DNA of 64,000 nucleotides, from assembly GCA_963556195.1 (NCBI GenBank), contig OY744525.1:56299946-56363945 (forward strand), read 5' to 3'. A program made the translations under genes and the position numbers. Of the stretch, positions 1 to 10,785 are shown one piece after another (positions within the stretch are counted from its first letter, which is position 1; every line of letters starts with the position of its first letter). The notes beneath the pieces were generated by a model, which was not told the DNA's origin, ran no database searches, and worked only from the letters and a program-made list of their open reading frames with translations. This DNA is from Sepiola atlantica (Eukaryota > Mollusca > Cephalopoda > Sepiida > Sepiolidae).

Positions 1-248
1 ATAATAATTATCATTTTGACGAAGGTAGCATAGTAAAAAATCAAAGTGTTGGTCTCCACGTGGGGTGAAGGAATGCAATAGCATCGTCTTCCCTTCCCGT
101 TACTCCTGTGGTTCAACTCCTGAGGCTTCCCAGTTCGACAACACCCCGCATTTAATTTCATTAGACGCTTTCTCACCCTGTAGATTCGTCTCGCACCTAC
201 TCGCTTTCCCCTTCGTCAACGCTTGTCTCAGACCACATCCACGACGCC
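1..248. other. Leader before gag relic; nothing identified
   Basis: No coding signature, promoter motif or repeat could be recognised here. The stretch directly precedes the first methionine of the gag-like frame at 249 and may be the leader of that retroelement, but no LTR end or primer-binding site is visible. Its base composition is more balanced than the AT-rich DNA after 2.1 kb, which would fit an element interior. Confidence 0.3.
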
Positions 249-2090
249 ATGGCAGGAAAATCCACCTCTTCGAGCAGGACTTACTCCAGGACGTCATCTG
301 CCTCATCTAAAGCCTTAACTGCCCGCGCAGAGCTTGAGATGGCTAAGGCAAGCCTACTGTTCGTTGAGAAAGAAAACCAACTGCGGGAGGCAAGGGCTAA
401 AATGGAGTCAGAGGAGAAAACCCTAAAGGCTGCAAGAGAGATAGCCATTAGAGAAGCTGCAGTCAGGGCCTTCGAGGAGTGTGTCAGCAGCAGTGAACGA
501 GCATCCGCTATCGATGTTGACCAGACCCCTGCCAACCCCATGCAGCGCACAAATGAATATGTGGCTGGGCTGGCTGCTCAGGGCCACTCGCAACCCTCTG
601 CCTTACAACCCGGAGCTCCCCAGCCAACACCACATCCCGTTTTACAACCCGCAGATCACCAACTAACACAACCCCCTGCCTTACCATTCGATCAGGCTGT
701 TAAGACGGAGGCTTTCTTTCACCTCGTGCAAGGTCCCAAACCCGATCTATCGGACGACTATCAGATGAGTCACCTAACAGAAAACCACCCGACTACTCAA
801 GGGACTTGATGCGCTACTTCGCCAGACGGGAACTGCTCCGAGCCAGTATGCTGAGGTTTTCTGACAAACCCAAGGACTACAGAGCCTGGAGACGCTCGGT
901 TATCAACTCCACTGTTGACATGCGGTTGACAACTGGCGAAGAGATGGACCTGCTGATCAACTGGCTCGGACCTGCCTCGGCTACACATGCAAACCGACTA
1001 AGGACAGCCTACCTCAACTACCCTGAGAAGGGACTGTGAGAAATATGGAGTCGCCTTGAGAAAGTTTACGGATCGTTTAAAATTATTGAAGATTCACTCT
1101 TTGCGAGAATAAGTAGATTCCCAAGAGTGAGCCGGGACTATTACCGGCTGCGGGAGTTAAGCAATCTCCTCACCGAACTCCAGGCGGCAAAGGATGATGG
1201 TGATCTCCCCGGGCTCGCCCTCCTGGATACTGCTCGGGGCATCAGACCAATAGTGGAGAAGCTTCCACCCACACTACAGGACCAATGGACCTCCCATGGA
1301 ACCGCCTACAAGCGAAAACACCAGGTAGCTTTCCCCCCATTCTTCGTGTTTGTCGCATTCATCGAGTGGCAAGCAGAGGATAAAAACGACCCAAGTTTTC
1401 GTTTCGGAACCCAAGCGTGGCCCTCTCAAGCTACGAATCGAAAGCACAGCTCGGAAAGTGGTTTCCGTTCACAAGACGCTAGTTGTCTCCAAGGACATAA
1501 AGGAAATGTGTCCAATCCACAATCTGCCTCACCCTCTCCGCAGGTGTCGCACATTTAGAGGGAAACCCCTTCTCGGGAGACAAACTTATTTAAGGCAAAG
1601 GCACATTTGCTTCCGGTGCTGTTCTTCCACTCATGCTGACGATGACTGCAGGTTCGAACTGAAATGCGCGGAATGTGGAAGTGAGAACCATAACACTGCC
1701 CTTCACCCTGGACCTATACCGGAGGCTCTCCCTGCCAGAGCCATGCCAAATCATGGCGGGGAGAGGGACAGTGTTGCAACACACTGCACACAGGTTTGTG
1801 GTAGCAATCTGCTCGACAAGTCTTGTTCGAAGATTTGTTTGGTGAGAGTACATCCTGAAGGGAAAAGAGATCAAGCATTCAGAATGTACGTAATCATCGA
1901 CGAACATAGCAACAAGTCACTTGCTCGCCCAGAGTTCTTTGACTTGTTCAATGTCCGTGGCCCCACATCTTATTCACTCAAGACATGTGCGGGCGTCATA
2001 GAAACGACTGGAAGAAGAGCCTGCGGATACCGAATCGAGTCCATGGACGGACATGTCAGCCTTCCTCTTCCTACACTCCTCGTATTCACT
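249..2090 (+). pseudogene. BEL/Pao-like retrotransposon gag-protease relic
   Basis: Degenerate gag followed by the start of a protease. It begins with a Ser- and Ala-rich coiled-coil-like N-terminus (MAGKSTSSSR...) and a Pro/Gln linker. A capsid region follows, with RRELLRASMLRF, FRAWR-like (DYRAWRRS), WLGP and DGDLPGLALLDTARGI, the pattern of the DUF1759 gag of Pao-type elements. Cysteine pairs near 1605-1700 (CFRCC, CAECGSENHNT) look like zinc knuckles. A DUF1758-like protease core (VIIDEHSNKSLARPEFF) follows near 1885-1945. The frame is broken near 800, by TGA at 1037-1039, and again near 1400. Homology stops abruptly near 2085 after LPLPTL, so the rest of protease, RT, RNase H and integrase is absent. 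This is a dead 5' fragment. Family assignment is from remembered motif patterns. Confidence 0.7.
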
Positions 2091-2123
2091 TGCTTCTCCT
2101 TTTCTCCTTTCGTTTATCTATGA

Positions 2124-2650
2124 ATACTTGTTTCTTCTTCTTCTTCAGCACGTAAAATTGAGAGATATATCCCCATATACAAGGAAGAGTGAAATTCAAT
2201 TGTTGTAGGCTGAGAAAAATATACAGCGAGGTCTATCGGACATCTGGAGGGGGGGGGGGGGGGAACATCCGACAAAATTTATGAGATTACCTAAGCTCGC
2301 CACATTAATATAACTATCCACGAAATGAGGCGCGTTTGGATCTAAAATAATAATATCCTTCATCAGCCGACACTCAACACTGAAAATATCCAATAAAGAA
2401 CGGACTTCAGGATATAAAATCCTGTGAAAATATCTTCCACTCAGCATGTCAATTAACACACACCAAAAAAAAAAAGACTCTAAAAAGGTACGTGCCCTAT
2501 AAAAAAAATTAAAAAAAGAAAAATTACTTATTTTTAACTTTCTTTATTTGCCAATTTTTATAACTCTGGACTGAGTAACCATTCTTGATCTTATCTAAAC
2601 CAGCCTCCATATCAAAAACTCCCCAGAACGGAGCAGAACTTTTATTTGGT

Positions 2651-2683
<33 letters not shown>

Positions 2684-3105
2684 AAACCCTTGTTATGTTT
2701 GCATAATCTCGCCTTTTGTTAATTCTTACAAGTGTCTTATTTCTTATTTTATGTTTATAAATTGTGATTCAAATGTGTCCCGTTCTTTCTCTACCATGAT
2801 TATTTGCTGTTCTCTCTTTCATCGTTTTAAGGAAAAGTTGTTTTACTACCGCAAGTCTTAACATGTGACCTGCTGGCCCGATTGAAACGTAAAGGATAGG
2901 AGACGCGTGGTGAGATGAGCAGGGGTTTCCAACCTTACACATAAAATTAACATTTGATGCTAATTTACACGTTTATGAAATTGGTGGCATGGGATCACGT
3001 TTATAACAGTATCACATTCATTGAAAGACTTCTTTCTCAAACAAATGACTCCTTACTTTTTAATCTGCAGCAAGAGGGAAATCAGCTAGAATACAGCGAT
3101 TCTGA
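2124..3105. other. AT-rich intergenic DNA
   Basis: No gene or recognisable element. It holds a poly-G run near 2251-2262 and a poly-T run near 2650-2680. The last part (about 2900-3105) may be a decayed upstream part of the pogo-like gene whose C-terminus starts at 3106, but I cannot support a translation there. Confidence 0.5.
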
Positions 3106-3460
3106 TATGTGGAGAGCCTCACAGCAGATGAAAGTATCACCAGACTCATTGACACATCTTCTGCTAAGGAGGTTGCTAAAGCATTCAGGGGGCATGACAG
3201 AGGGAAAGGAAAGGGGAAATGCAAGGATAAAAGAACACCAGTACAGGAAACACCATGACCACCACAATCAAGAAGTTCACTGTCAACATCGAAGGATTCT
3301 GACACTGAGGAATGTTGCAGATGTGGTAGACAGGATGACATTAACTAGGTTCAGTGTGACATCTGTGAATCCTGGTATCACATACAGTGCACCAGCATCA
3401 ACAGTTCATTTGAAGACCTCCAAAATAAGGAATGGTTGTATGATTTTTGCACACAGTAGC
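3106..3460 (+). pseudogene. C-terminal relic of pogo-like transposase with PHD finger
   Basis: A single frame from 3106 reads YVESLTADESITRL, then a basic Lys/Gly linker, then a PHD-type cysteine/histidine pattern: CCRCGRQDDIN, VQCDICESWYH, QCTSIN, W-YDFC, ending in TAG at 3458-3460. Two internal stops occur, in the linker and just before VQCD. The layout matches the tail of the transposase at 14297-17142 segment for segment (there: RYGESLTEEETITRL, basic linker, CRPCG...NWVQC, W-FH, WICDFC). It is therefore a second, older, 5'-truncated copy of the same family. The shared PHD tail shows that the domain belongs to the element and is not a chance fusion in one copy. The DDE core is missing. 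Confidence 0.7.
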
Positions 3461-4135
3461 CCCGGTGTTTAATGCAAGCAAGGTGGTGCCTATTGCCCCA
3501 GGTGACTGAAATTTGTGGAAATCTAACCTGAGTTTTCAAACAATTCAATAAATATATTTTCTTCTTTGATGAACACATGTTAAATGGTATTTGTTTAAAC
3601 AAAGACATCAAATATGTTTTTCCCATGATTGTCCAAAGAAACTTTGAAAACTATCTTTTATGCAGATTAAACAGAGTCAGTGAAAAAGGTGGTGCTTAAT
3701 ACCCACGTTTACCCTATATATTGTAAAGGTGTGAACTGTTGAGTATTTTATTGTTAACAGTTTTCTTTCTATATTACATATGAACAAATAGGCAGCTCAA
3801 CACTTTTTCCTTTATTCTAATGAATTTTTGATTCATTAATATACAAGCAAACTTATGCTTTTTATTTACTTATTAAATTGTAAACTGAGAAAAAGAGCGT
3901 ATAGATGAGAACGTGCATTAAAATTTTTTTTTTTCAATGCGTGACACAAACATCATCACTCTATACAACGAACAAAAAAAATCTTGGGTTCACAACTATG
4001 ATGGTGGCAGCATTTCCTCGGTCAGGCAAGGTCACAGTAAGTAAAAAACGGTCAGCAAGATATGTTATGAACGTTCATTTATTTTAATTGATTGTGACCT
4101 GTGAGACATTAGATCTCCCCTAACAGGGGAGGTAA
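3461..4135. other. 3' flank of pogo relic, AT-rich
   Basis: Non-coding. TATTGCCCC near 3490 and TTAATACCC near 3697 resemble TTAATGCCCC and TTAATACCCC motifs downstream of the better-preserved pogo-like gene (about 17310-17545), so this is probably the old 3' end of that element. No exact terminus or target-site duplication could be fixed. Confidence 0.4.
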
Positions 4136-4502
4136 TGTAACATGTTTACAGAAATTTACACAGAATAGCAATCTGAAGCCACCCGAAGAAGACGACTCAG
4201 TGTGATATTTGTTTAGAGATTTACACAGAATAGCAATCTGAAGCCACCCGAAGAAGACGACTCAGTGTGATATTTGTTTAGAGATTTACACAGAATAGCA
4301 ATCTGAAGCCACCCGAAGAAGACGACTCAGTGTGATATTTGTTTAGAGATTTACACAGAATAGCAATCTGAAGCCACCCGAAGAAGACGACTCAGTGTGA
4401 TATTTGTTTAGAGATTTACACAGAATAGCAATCTGAAGCCACCTGGAGAAGGCAACCCAGTGTGATATTTGTTTACAGAGATTTACACAGAATAGCAATC
4501 TG
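4136..4502 (+). repeat. 65-bp tandem satellite, about 5.5 copies
   Basis: The unit carries TTTACACAGAATAGCAATCT and ends in CAGTGTGATATTTGTTT. The TGTGATATTT landmark recurs at 4201, 4266, 4331, 4396 and 4461, exactly 65 bp apart. The first units are almost identical. The last is diverged (CCTGGAGAAGGCAACCCAG). The array breaks off after AGCAATCTG near 4502 and resumes at about 5606, so an insertion splits it. Confidence 0.9.
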
Positions 4503-4532
4503 CAAATTTTATTTTCTTCCCCTCTAAGCAGT

Positions 4533-5600
4533 GTTGTCAACATTTACTGCTCAGTGTCAAACGTGCCATTCTTTGCATCCCTTGAACTAAGTGTCATGTA
4601 TCTGCTTGTCTCTCTCTTTCACCTGTCAGTAGTATCGTCGTCAACATTTCTGCTGATGGGTCGACTCGTTGTCTCTCGCACTCCTTGACCTATCATCATC
4701 ATTAACTAACTTTTTTTCCTCCCTCTATTTTACTGTAGATGACGGGGACATAGTAGTGCTGAAGAGGACACACTGAAACAGATTTCAACTTTTAAATCTA
4801 AATCGCCATTTTTCGGCAGACTAAGAGAAAGGTTGTAGCGATCCGGTCTCCATCTGTATACGATACAGATGTAAAACCTTTCCTTTGAAAGAAAGAAAAA
4901 CCAACGTGTAATTTACTAACAGAAGTTTTGTAACCCTTTTGTTGGTTTTATTGGAAATGTTTAAACCCTTTGTGGGTTTTATTTTAAAGAGGTTAAAATA
5001 TTATTAGGGTTAAGAAAAACCTGAGGTTTAAAAGAAAAGGAGAGAATATCGATTTTAAAGAAAAGAGAATCGTCTCAGAACTTTTCTAGGATTCCCTTTG
5101 AAGGGATAAATATAAAAAAAAAGACTTTATATATAACGCTTGAGCGAGAGAGCCCAAGCATCTTTAACCTTTTGAAGGTTTTGTTTTTTTAAAAACTATC
5201 GGACAGTAAGAAAAACAGACACTTGAAGACTGTCTTAAAAAAGGCAATTTTTGTCACATGTCACTTTATTTTCAGCCTTTTTTTTAAGTCAGCCTGCCCT
5301 TTTTTATTTCGGGAGAAAAGTGAGACTTGTTCACGTTTTTCTCCATTCTTTTTATTTATGTTTTCGTTAGCTCATTCTGAGACTAATTTTATTGGGCTAT
5401 ATTTTTGTTTTATTGTATTTTCTTTTATTGTTACCTGTAGTTAATGAAGTTAACTAAGCTTTCGGAAACAAAATAAAACCGTATTGAATTACATTTCTGA
5501 GTCTAATTTATTATTTGCTCCTTTTTATATCCTTGTTGTTTCCACCCTTTTATTTTCATTCATGGTAACTAAGACGAATTTTGATTATGACCCCAAAATT
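4533..5600 (+). mobile_element. LTR-like element, copy 1 (solo LTR candidate)
   Basis: It starts near TGTCAACATTTACTG and ends near GACCCCAAAATTTTGTCACC. The 3' third holds a T-rich stretch, a GTTAAC-containing motif, a polyadenylation-like AATAAAA (about 5471) and CGTATTGAATTACATTTCTG. The same order of motifs occurs at 40863-41935 and 48315-50180, so the three are copies of one dispersed family. No coding capacity. Its position inside the 65-bp satellite, with satellite on both sides, shows it is a discrete insertion. Solo LTR is the likeliest reading. Exact termini are not proven. Confidence 0.55.
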
Positions 5601-5605
5601 TTGTC

Positions 5606-5665
5606 ACCACAAGACAACCCAGTGTGATATTTGTTTACAGAGATTTACACAGAATAGCAACCTAA
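5606..5665 (+). repeat. Resumed 65-bp satellite unit
   Basis: CAACCCAGTGTGATATTTG followed by a TTTACACAGAATAGCAAC-type segment repeats the diverged last unit of the 4136-4502 array. This piece marks the right-hand side of the LTR-like insertion. Confidence 0.8.
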
Positions 5666-5749
5666 CATTTACACAGGTTTCATGAATGCACAATAAAAGA
5701 ATTTACACAGTGTTACCTTCCCTTAAAATGACCATCTCTTACAAGCTCT

Positions 5750-6405
5750 GTGGTTGGTCAAAAAACAACCTATCATTGGCCAGTTAACAAATTCTACTAG
5801 GACCAGGAGCACGCGAAATTTCAAGCTTCTTCCTGTTTTGCACTGGACCTCTGTGAAGCAAGCACGGCTGCTGCATCTTTGTCAACAACACAGTCCAACA
5901 GAACATATGTAGAGGTTCATGTCAGCATAAGTAGCCCAGAAAAGCAAGGACCCCCTATCTTCATACTCGAGATATACGAACAGAGGAAAAGAATATTCAA
6001 AGACTGTGAAAAAGACGAATATTCAGAGATAAGTTCCTGCAAATACCAATTATTAACATCTTTTTTTCTTCTTTCCTTTTACTTCATCGCGATAAAAATT
6101 ATTACAACTTTCAAATTGTGTTTGTGTTCCTTTTCTCTAGCCTGCGTCACAATATATTTTAAACTATATACCTAATTGAGAAAAATTCCAATAACGAAGC
6201 TTAGAACCCTATATCTCCATTAAAGGCAAGTGTTGAACATATGTACTCAATTTCTCTTTACAGACAAAACATCTTTTTTTCATGTTCTCAGACTCTTCGA
6301 ACTCTCATTCTTCAGGAACTCTTTATCTTTCATTGTCTTAACAAGTTGTCAATAAATATTTATAATTTTGTCATTCTTTCATTTGATAATGTCTTATTTC
6401 TTACA
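5750..6405 (+). mobile_element. Probable 5' LTR with adjoining primer-binding-site-like motif
   Basis: The right boundary is suggested by CTTACAC directly followed by TGGTGACCCCAAC (6407-6419), the form expected of a retroelement primer-binding site two bases after an LTR end. AATAAATATT near 6352 could be the polyadenylation signal. No gag follows, only AT-rich DNA, so the internal region is lost or beyond recognition. The left end is uncertain. Confidence 0.45.
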
Positions 6406-6420
6406 CTGGTGACCCCAACT

Positions 6421-7362
6421 AAAAAAAGACTTGCCTTCCGACAACTTTATGAATCGATTTGTCTTTGTTCTTTAACTCGTTCATGCTTATCCACACGACA
6501 ACATTGATTAACCACAAGTACAAAGAACCACTCTGCCTCTTGACTCTAAACAGCTTTAAAGAAAATATTTAATTTTGCATACATAAATTAATCCACATGG
6601 GAATCTAGTACAAAATTTCTACACCAACATTCAAACAAGCAATGTTTTCAACACATAGCTAGATGAAAAAAAACAAAAAAACTGGTTTGTAACCAAATAA
6701 TACTACAAAAACAAAACAAATCTGATTTAGACAACACAACCTTTGGATACTGTTTGAATAACAAACGTTTAAAATCACATCATTTTTGGAACGCACATGG
6801 GCGACAACAAAAATCAAGTCAATACAATGCCATGTTCTTTAACCCATGTGAGGAAAAATAAACAAAAGAAAAACACGTCACATGACGTCTTTTGTTTTGT
6901 GAACATGCGGACGAAAAAAATAAACAGAGGAACAATGCTGAACAGATAAAATTTCAACACAACAAAATTGAAACAAATGCTACAAAAAAAGAATATTCTC
7001 AAATCGCCATTATGTTTTATCAAAACACAATCATTCATGCATCTCGCTTTAAATATTTCGAAAAACGAATCTGTCGACACGTGAACAAACAGTTCAACTC
7101 TGGAATTAAATCTGAATTATCCTCCGTCACCTAGCCCAGCAAAACAATATAATTCACAACACAAATTGAATTGACATCAACAGAATATAAGACCAGTCAT
7201 ATCGATTCGAGAAATCAACATATTGTCAGCCATGGCCAACCACGGAGCTCCATGGAGTGTTGCACAAAAGGTGCTATTGTTTTGCTAACACTATTAAAAA
7301 TTTGAAAAGTGGAGCAAAACATTCAATGATCCTGTCCGAAAAGATTAAAAAATCTACCCTCC
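6421..7362. other. AT-rich DNA without recognisable genes
   Basis: Many A and T runs and short open frames of low complexity on both strands. I see no domain, repeat or RNA signature. It may be decayed interior of the retroelement that begins at 5750. Confidence 0.4.
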
Positions 7363-7518
7363 CTGGAGAAGTCAATCCTGTGTGAGGATTGTAAAAAGAC
7401 ATTGACACACACAGGAAACCTTAAAAGACACATAATTATTCAAAGACTGGAGAAATCAATCCTGTGTGAGTTTTTTTTTAAAGACATTGACGAACAGGCA
7501 ATCTTAAAACACACATGA
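7363..7518 (+). pseudogene. C2H2 zinc-finger relic
   Basis: The frame reads LEKSILCEDCKKTLTHTGNL, then KRH, then a second LEKSILCE block and a degraded end (ILKHT then stop). CEDC, the TGNLKRH-like helix and the repeated EKS-LCE linker match C2H2 fingers. The second histidine of finger 1 and the second cysteine of finger 2 are lost. Such scattered fragments fit the very large zinc-finger expansions known in octopus genomes. No start codon, exon boundary or further fingers are visible. Confidence 0.6.
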
Positions 7519-7539
7519 TTATTAACCTTTAGTTAATCA

Positions 7540-8296
7540 AGCCCCTTCTATTATAAATGAACCAGACCACGTGGGACCCGTAAATAAATATGGTTCTCCC
7601 GAGCATTGGGATGGCATGCTGCTATATTAGCATCCTCTCCCAACATCTCATCGGTGGGGACATAAGTTCACCCGACACATAGAACCACAGTTTGCCAAAC
7701 AGACTCTTGTTACCCAGAGTGAAGGACTACAACTTGCAAAACCAACCCTTGACACCCAGGGAGAAGCTTGCCAAACGAACTTTAGTCAGTTATGAACTCT
7801 GCAGACCATAAATTCTATTCTAAGTTTAAAATCAAAACAAGCTTCTTTTAGAAAATCTTTTTGTTATCGAACAGACATTTTTTTTTTATTACCAAAAGCA
7901 AGCGACAAAGAACTATTGAATCACTACTACTTTCGCTACTGCTTCATTTTAAAAATACCTTTATAATTGGAACATACAATATTTTTTTCTTAAAATAAAT
8001 GATTTAATCTTGCAGTCAGTTCAAAGTTCATCCTGTATTTGCCTATTTCTTTCTTGTCACCATACGTTTATTATTAACATAACACTACCAAGGCTGTATC
8101 TGCCCAGAGGAGCATGAGGTATGGGTCTCTAAGAAATTAACCATCAACATTGAGCCACTATTGTGAGTATTCGCCAATATCTAATGAGCTCCCGGAATTC
8201 AAACCTCCAGTATTACATGCTGGCATGCATTGGATAACTTTTAAAAATTGACTTCAAAACTAACCTATGTCTGGTCAAGTATCCTTGTATATTTCC
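7540..8296. other. Unassigned, possibly old LTR
   Basis: TTATAAATGAACC near 7550 is TATA-like and is followed by a GC-richer 200 bases, then AT-rich DNA with several AATAAA-like strings. It precedes Ty3 RNase H remains, so it could be part of that element, but no end or repeat partner was found. Confidence 0.25.
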
Positions 8297-8780
8297 TCAA
8301 ATGAGATTGTAGTTTCTGCTGATCCTTCATTCTATGGGCTGGGAGCATTTTTATTACAAAAACAAGATGACATGAAAACGCATCCTATCACCTACGCTTC
8401 AAGAGCCATGTCTGAGATCGAAACTTGCTAGAAAAGTAGGCCCTGACGACCACGTGGCCATATTGTCGCCAGGGCCTACACTTCTCCGACCACTTTGTTA
8501 GATTACACTTCGCAGTAGAAACAAACCACAAGCTTAGTTGCTTGTGGTCTGCGACCTACTAGCAAGGATACAGAGATTTTGTATATGTCTAATGAGGTGT
8601 GGATACACCATTCAGTATATTCCTGGGAAGGAACTATATACAGCTGATGCTGTCAAGAGTGGCCCCACCAAACAGGACAAGGACCTAGGGGAGGAAGCAA
8701 CAACATTTATTCATGTCAGAATGGAATCCTTATCTTCTACAATGCCCCGTAGAACGTGTAGTCAAATTAGAATTAGAATA
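8297..8780 (+). pseudogene. Ty3/gypsy RNase H relic
   Basis: Translation gives SNEIVVSADPSFYGLGAFLL, then ITYASRAMSEIET, the RNase H start of Ty3/gypsy pol (usual pattern: D-S-GLGA-L-Q, then Y-SR-L--E). After a stop and a frame change come VETNHKL, LLARIQRFCICLMRCGYTI and YIPGKELYTADAV, matching the RNase H end (T-H--L, RI-R---L-Y-F-I-Y-PGK----AD-LSR). The catalytic pattern is broken and there are several stops. No RT remains upstream. Confidence 0.65.
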
Positions 8781-9074
8781 AGCGAAACTATATTTTATTA
8801 ACAGAGATGAGCAGAGTTTACCCTGTCATATTTTGTTCCATTTCCTTTTGACTCAGACAGTTTTAAGAGAAAGCTAAACGTTATTTCCTGTTAAGCGACT
8901 TTCCCCCTACCCTAACCCTCACCACAGATGACGCATGACCTGACCTTATATAAAAGTGCACGTCACTTTTACAAGATAATTAGAATAATGCTCGGATAAT
9001 GTTAGAGAAAAGGAGACCAGGTTCTGTAAACTAGAAGATAGGAGAACGCAACGAGACAAAATGAGTCTGACCTT

Positions 9075-9420
9075 GCTAAGCCGGTCAGACTCGTGCCAGC
9101 ATTTAACGAGGCTGATGTAGACAAATACTTCCACCACTTCGAAGGGGACCGATTCAAGCCTGGGCTGGCCACTAGAGAACTGGACTTTACTGTTACAAAC
9201 AGTGCTAAAAGGTAATGTCCAAGAGGTATATGCGTCTCTATCAGCCGTGGATCGCGCCAGCTTTAACATTTGAAAGTCTGCAATTTTAAGGAGTTACAAG
9301 ATGGTGCCAGAAGCATATAGGCAGAAATTTAGGGGTTATGAGAAAGAGGACAGGCAGACGTATGTATAGTTCTTTCTTCAGAAAGAGAATACTTTAACAG
9401 GTGGTGTGCAACCAAGTGCA
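9075..9420 (+). pseudogene. Ty3-like gag capsid relic
   Basis: Readable blocks are VRLVPAFNEADVDKYFHHFE, LKGNVQEVYASLSAVD, and MVPEAYRQKFRGYEKEDRQT. The last is a recognisable gag motif of SCAN-type capsids in vertebrate and invertebrate Ty3 elements. At least two frame changes and stops separate the blocks. It lies downstream of the RNase H piece, the reverse of normal gag-pol order, so this is a rearranged locus or two insertions. Confidence 0.6.
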
Positions 9421-9471
9421 TGGGGTCAGACCACGATAGGCTGAAGCAGCTAATGCTGAAAGGAGAATTCT

Positions 9472-9610
9472 AGGGTATCACAGCAGTTAAATCTAGCGCA
9501 TATCATCCCCAATCCCAGGAAGCTCTGGAAGGCTTCCACTCCATATTAAAGAGCATGGTGCAGCATACTGCTTCGACCATCACGATGACTGGGATGAAGG
9601 TGTGTAGCAG
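9472..9610 (+). pseudogene. Ty3 integrase core fragment fused to gag remnant
   Basis: After a stop, GITAVKSSAYHPQSQEALEG, then FHSILKSMVQ matches the third catalytic block of Ty3 integrases (SAYHPQSQG-LER-H-TLK). A frame change gives DHHDDWDEGV, matching the conserved D-W---L segment that follows. Only this C-terminal third of the core remains. It is joined directly to the gag relic, implying a deletion of nearly all of pol between them. Confidence 0.6.
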
Positions 9611-9629
9611 CTATCTCCTCCTTTCACAC

Positions 9630-10190
9630 ATAACTGCACCGGTTGGCCGTTAGGTGTCGCTTATTTACCGACAGGTGCGCTGAAAAGCGACACCAGAGCT
9701 ATCTGCCCTTCTGATTATAAAAACCGGTGTAAATGAAAAATCACTCTTCTCCATTCAATCGGCCTCGCAGAGACGACATCCAGGCACCAGTTTGGACGCA
9801 TCGCCGAGAACACCGGCGAGGAACGAGGAAACACTCTCTCTCTCTCCTACCACTACCCGGCAGTCCTAAGAACTCTTATATTCTTCTTCTTCCTCCGACG
9901 GACACTGTCCCACTCTCTTCTACCTATACCAAACAGTATAGGTAACCCTCTGTTAAATAAACCCCTTTTTTGTTGCCTGTTACTCAGTTGTTCGTTCAAT
10001 TCATTTCGTGCGAAAAATGTAAGGAAGGGACCAACATCCCCTTCAATTACAGGTGTTCCTTTGTTAATATCCACAGCCCGAGACGTGACCCAGGAGTCAC
10101 TAGGATCCAACCCATTTGCGGTAAAAAAAAAAAAAGCAGAAAGACCAGAACGCCAGGAGATGGAACACTAAAGTGAATATCTCTTTCATA
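9630..10190 (+). mobile_element. LTR-like region with TATA box and polyA signal
   Basis: TTATAAAAAC (9715-9724) is a good TATA box. About 240 bp downstream AATAAA (9956-9961) is followed by a T-rich segment. Order and spacing suit the U3-R-U5 of a 3' LTR, and the region directly follows integrase remains. No second copy in the window allows the ends to be set. Confidence 0.45.
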
Positions 10191-10194
10191 GGGT

Positions 10195-10477
10195 TATCCC
10201 TAACACTGGCGCAACTGGTGATGTTCTTACAGAGGAAGTTGGTGTTTTGAAAGAATACAACAGTGTATCTACAATTAAGGCTATTCTAGTACACAACACC
10301 AATACAAATACAGGTTGTGAGGCTGGACTTGTAACACTTCTTGGGAAAAAATACAGAGAAAATTACACACCATTGGCTGCTCTTTACATCAAACGAACTA
10401 CCATTTAGAGCTCTAAAGAACCACAAGAAGTCCTACACTTTCACTGGTCCTCTAGGTAAATTATCTGGTAATGACTA
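10195..10477 (+). pseudogene. Unrecognised protein fragment, target of the long-TIR insertion
   Basis: Readable pieces in different frames are NTNTGCEAGLVTLLGKKY and SNELPFRAL with KSYTFTGPLGKLSGND. They read like one protein with two frame changes. I cannot name the family. I recall similar NELP-R--F and GP-GK segments in uncharacterised proteins of invertebrate genomes, and treat that only as a hint. The fragment stops exactly where the TIR element begins (about 10478). Its continuation is not seen on the far side. Confidence 0.35.
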
Positions 10478-10785
10478 TATAGTCCAGGCAAAATAAGGTT
10501 CGACTTGGAACAAATTGCAACAGAATTTTTTTCACCACCAGGCATTCCCATGAGGTGTCTAGAACATCATACTAAAAGTCCTAAGAAATCAACGTTGAGG
10601 AAATATGTCTAATTTGCATAAATCCAAGATGGCCGCCAATTTTCGATAATTTGCCACATCTCCGCATTTAGATGTCATAATTGAGTGATTTGAAGTGCTA
10701 AAATGGTGTTTTTGAACACAAGGATTTACGTGGAATAGGTTACATTTTTATTGGATAAAGAATTTATAGCCAAAAATCCAATATG
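10478..10785 (+). repeat. Left terminal inverted repeat
   Basis: Inverted partner of 13758-14073. Landmarks are GGAACAAATTGCAACAGAAT, AATCCAAGATGGCCGCC and GGATAAAGAATTTATAGCC. The left arm lacks about 9 bp (around GCACATTTT) near its outer end relative to the right arm. The inferred start codon at 10751 lies inside the repeat, so the first residues of the protein are encoded by the TIR itself. Confidence 0.9.

Noticed and set aside
4136..4502. CRISPR-like array at the 65-bp repeat
   Set aside because: The whole 65-bp unit is repeated with no variable spacers. It is a simple satellite.
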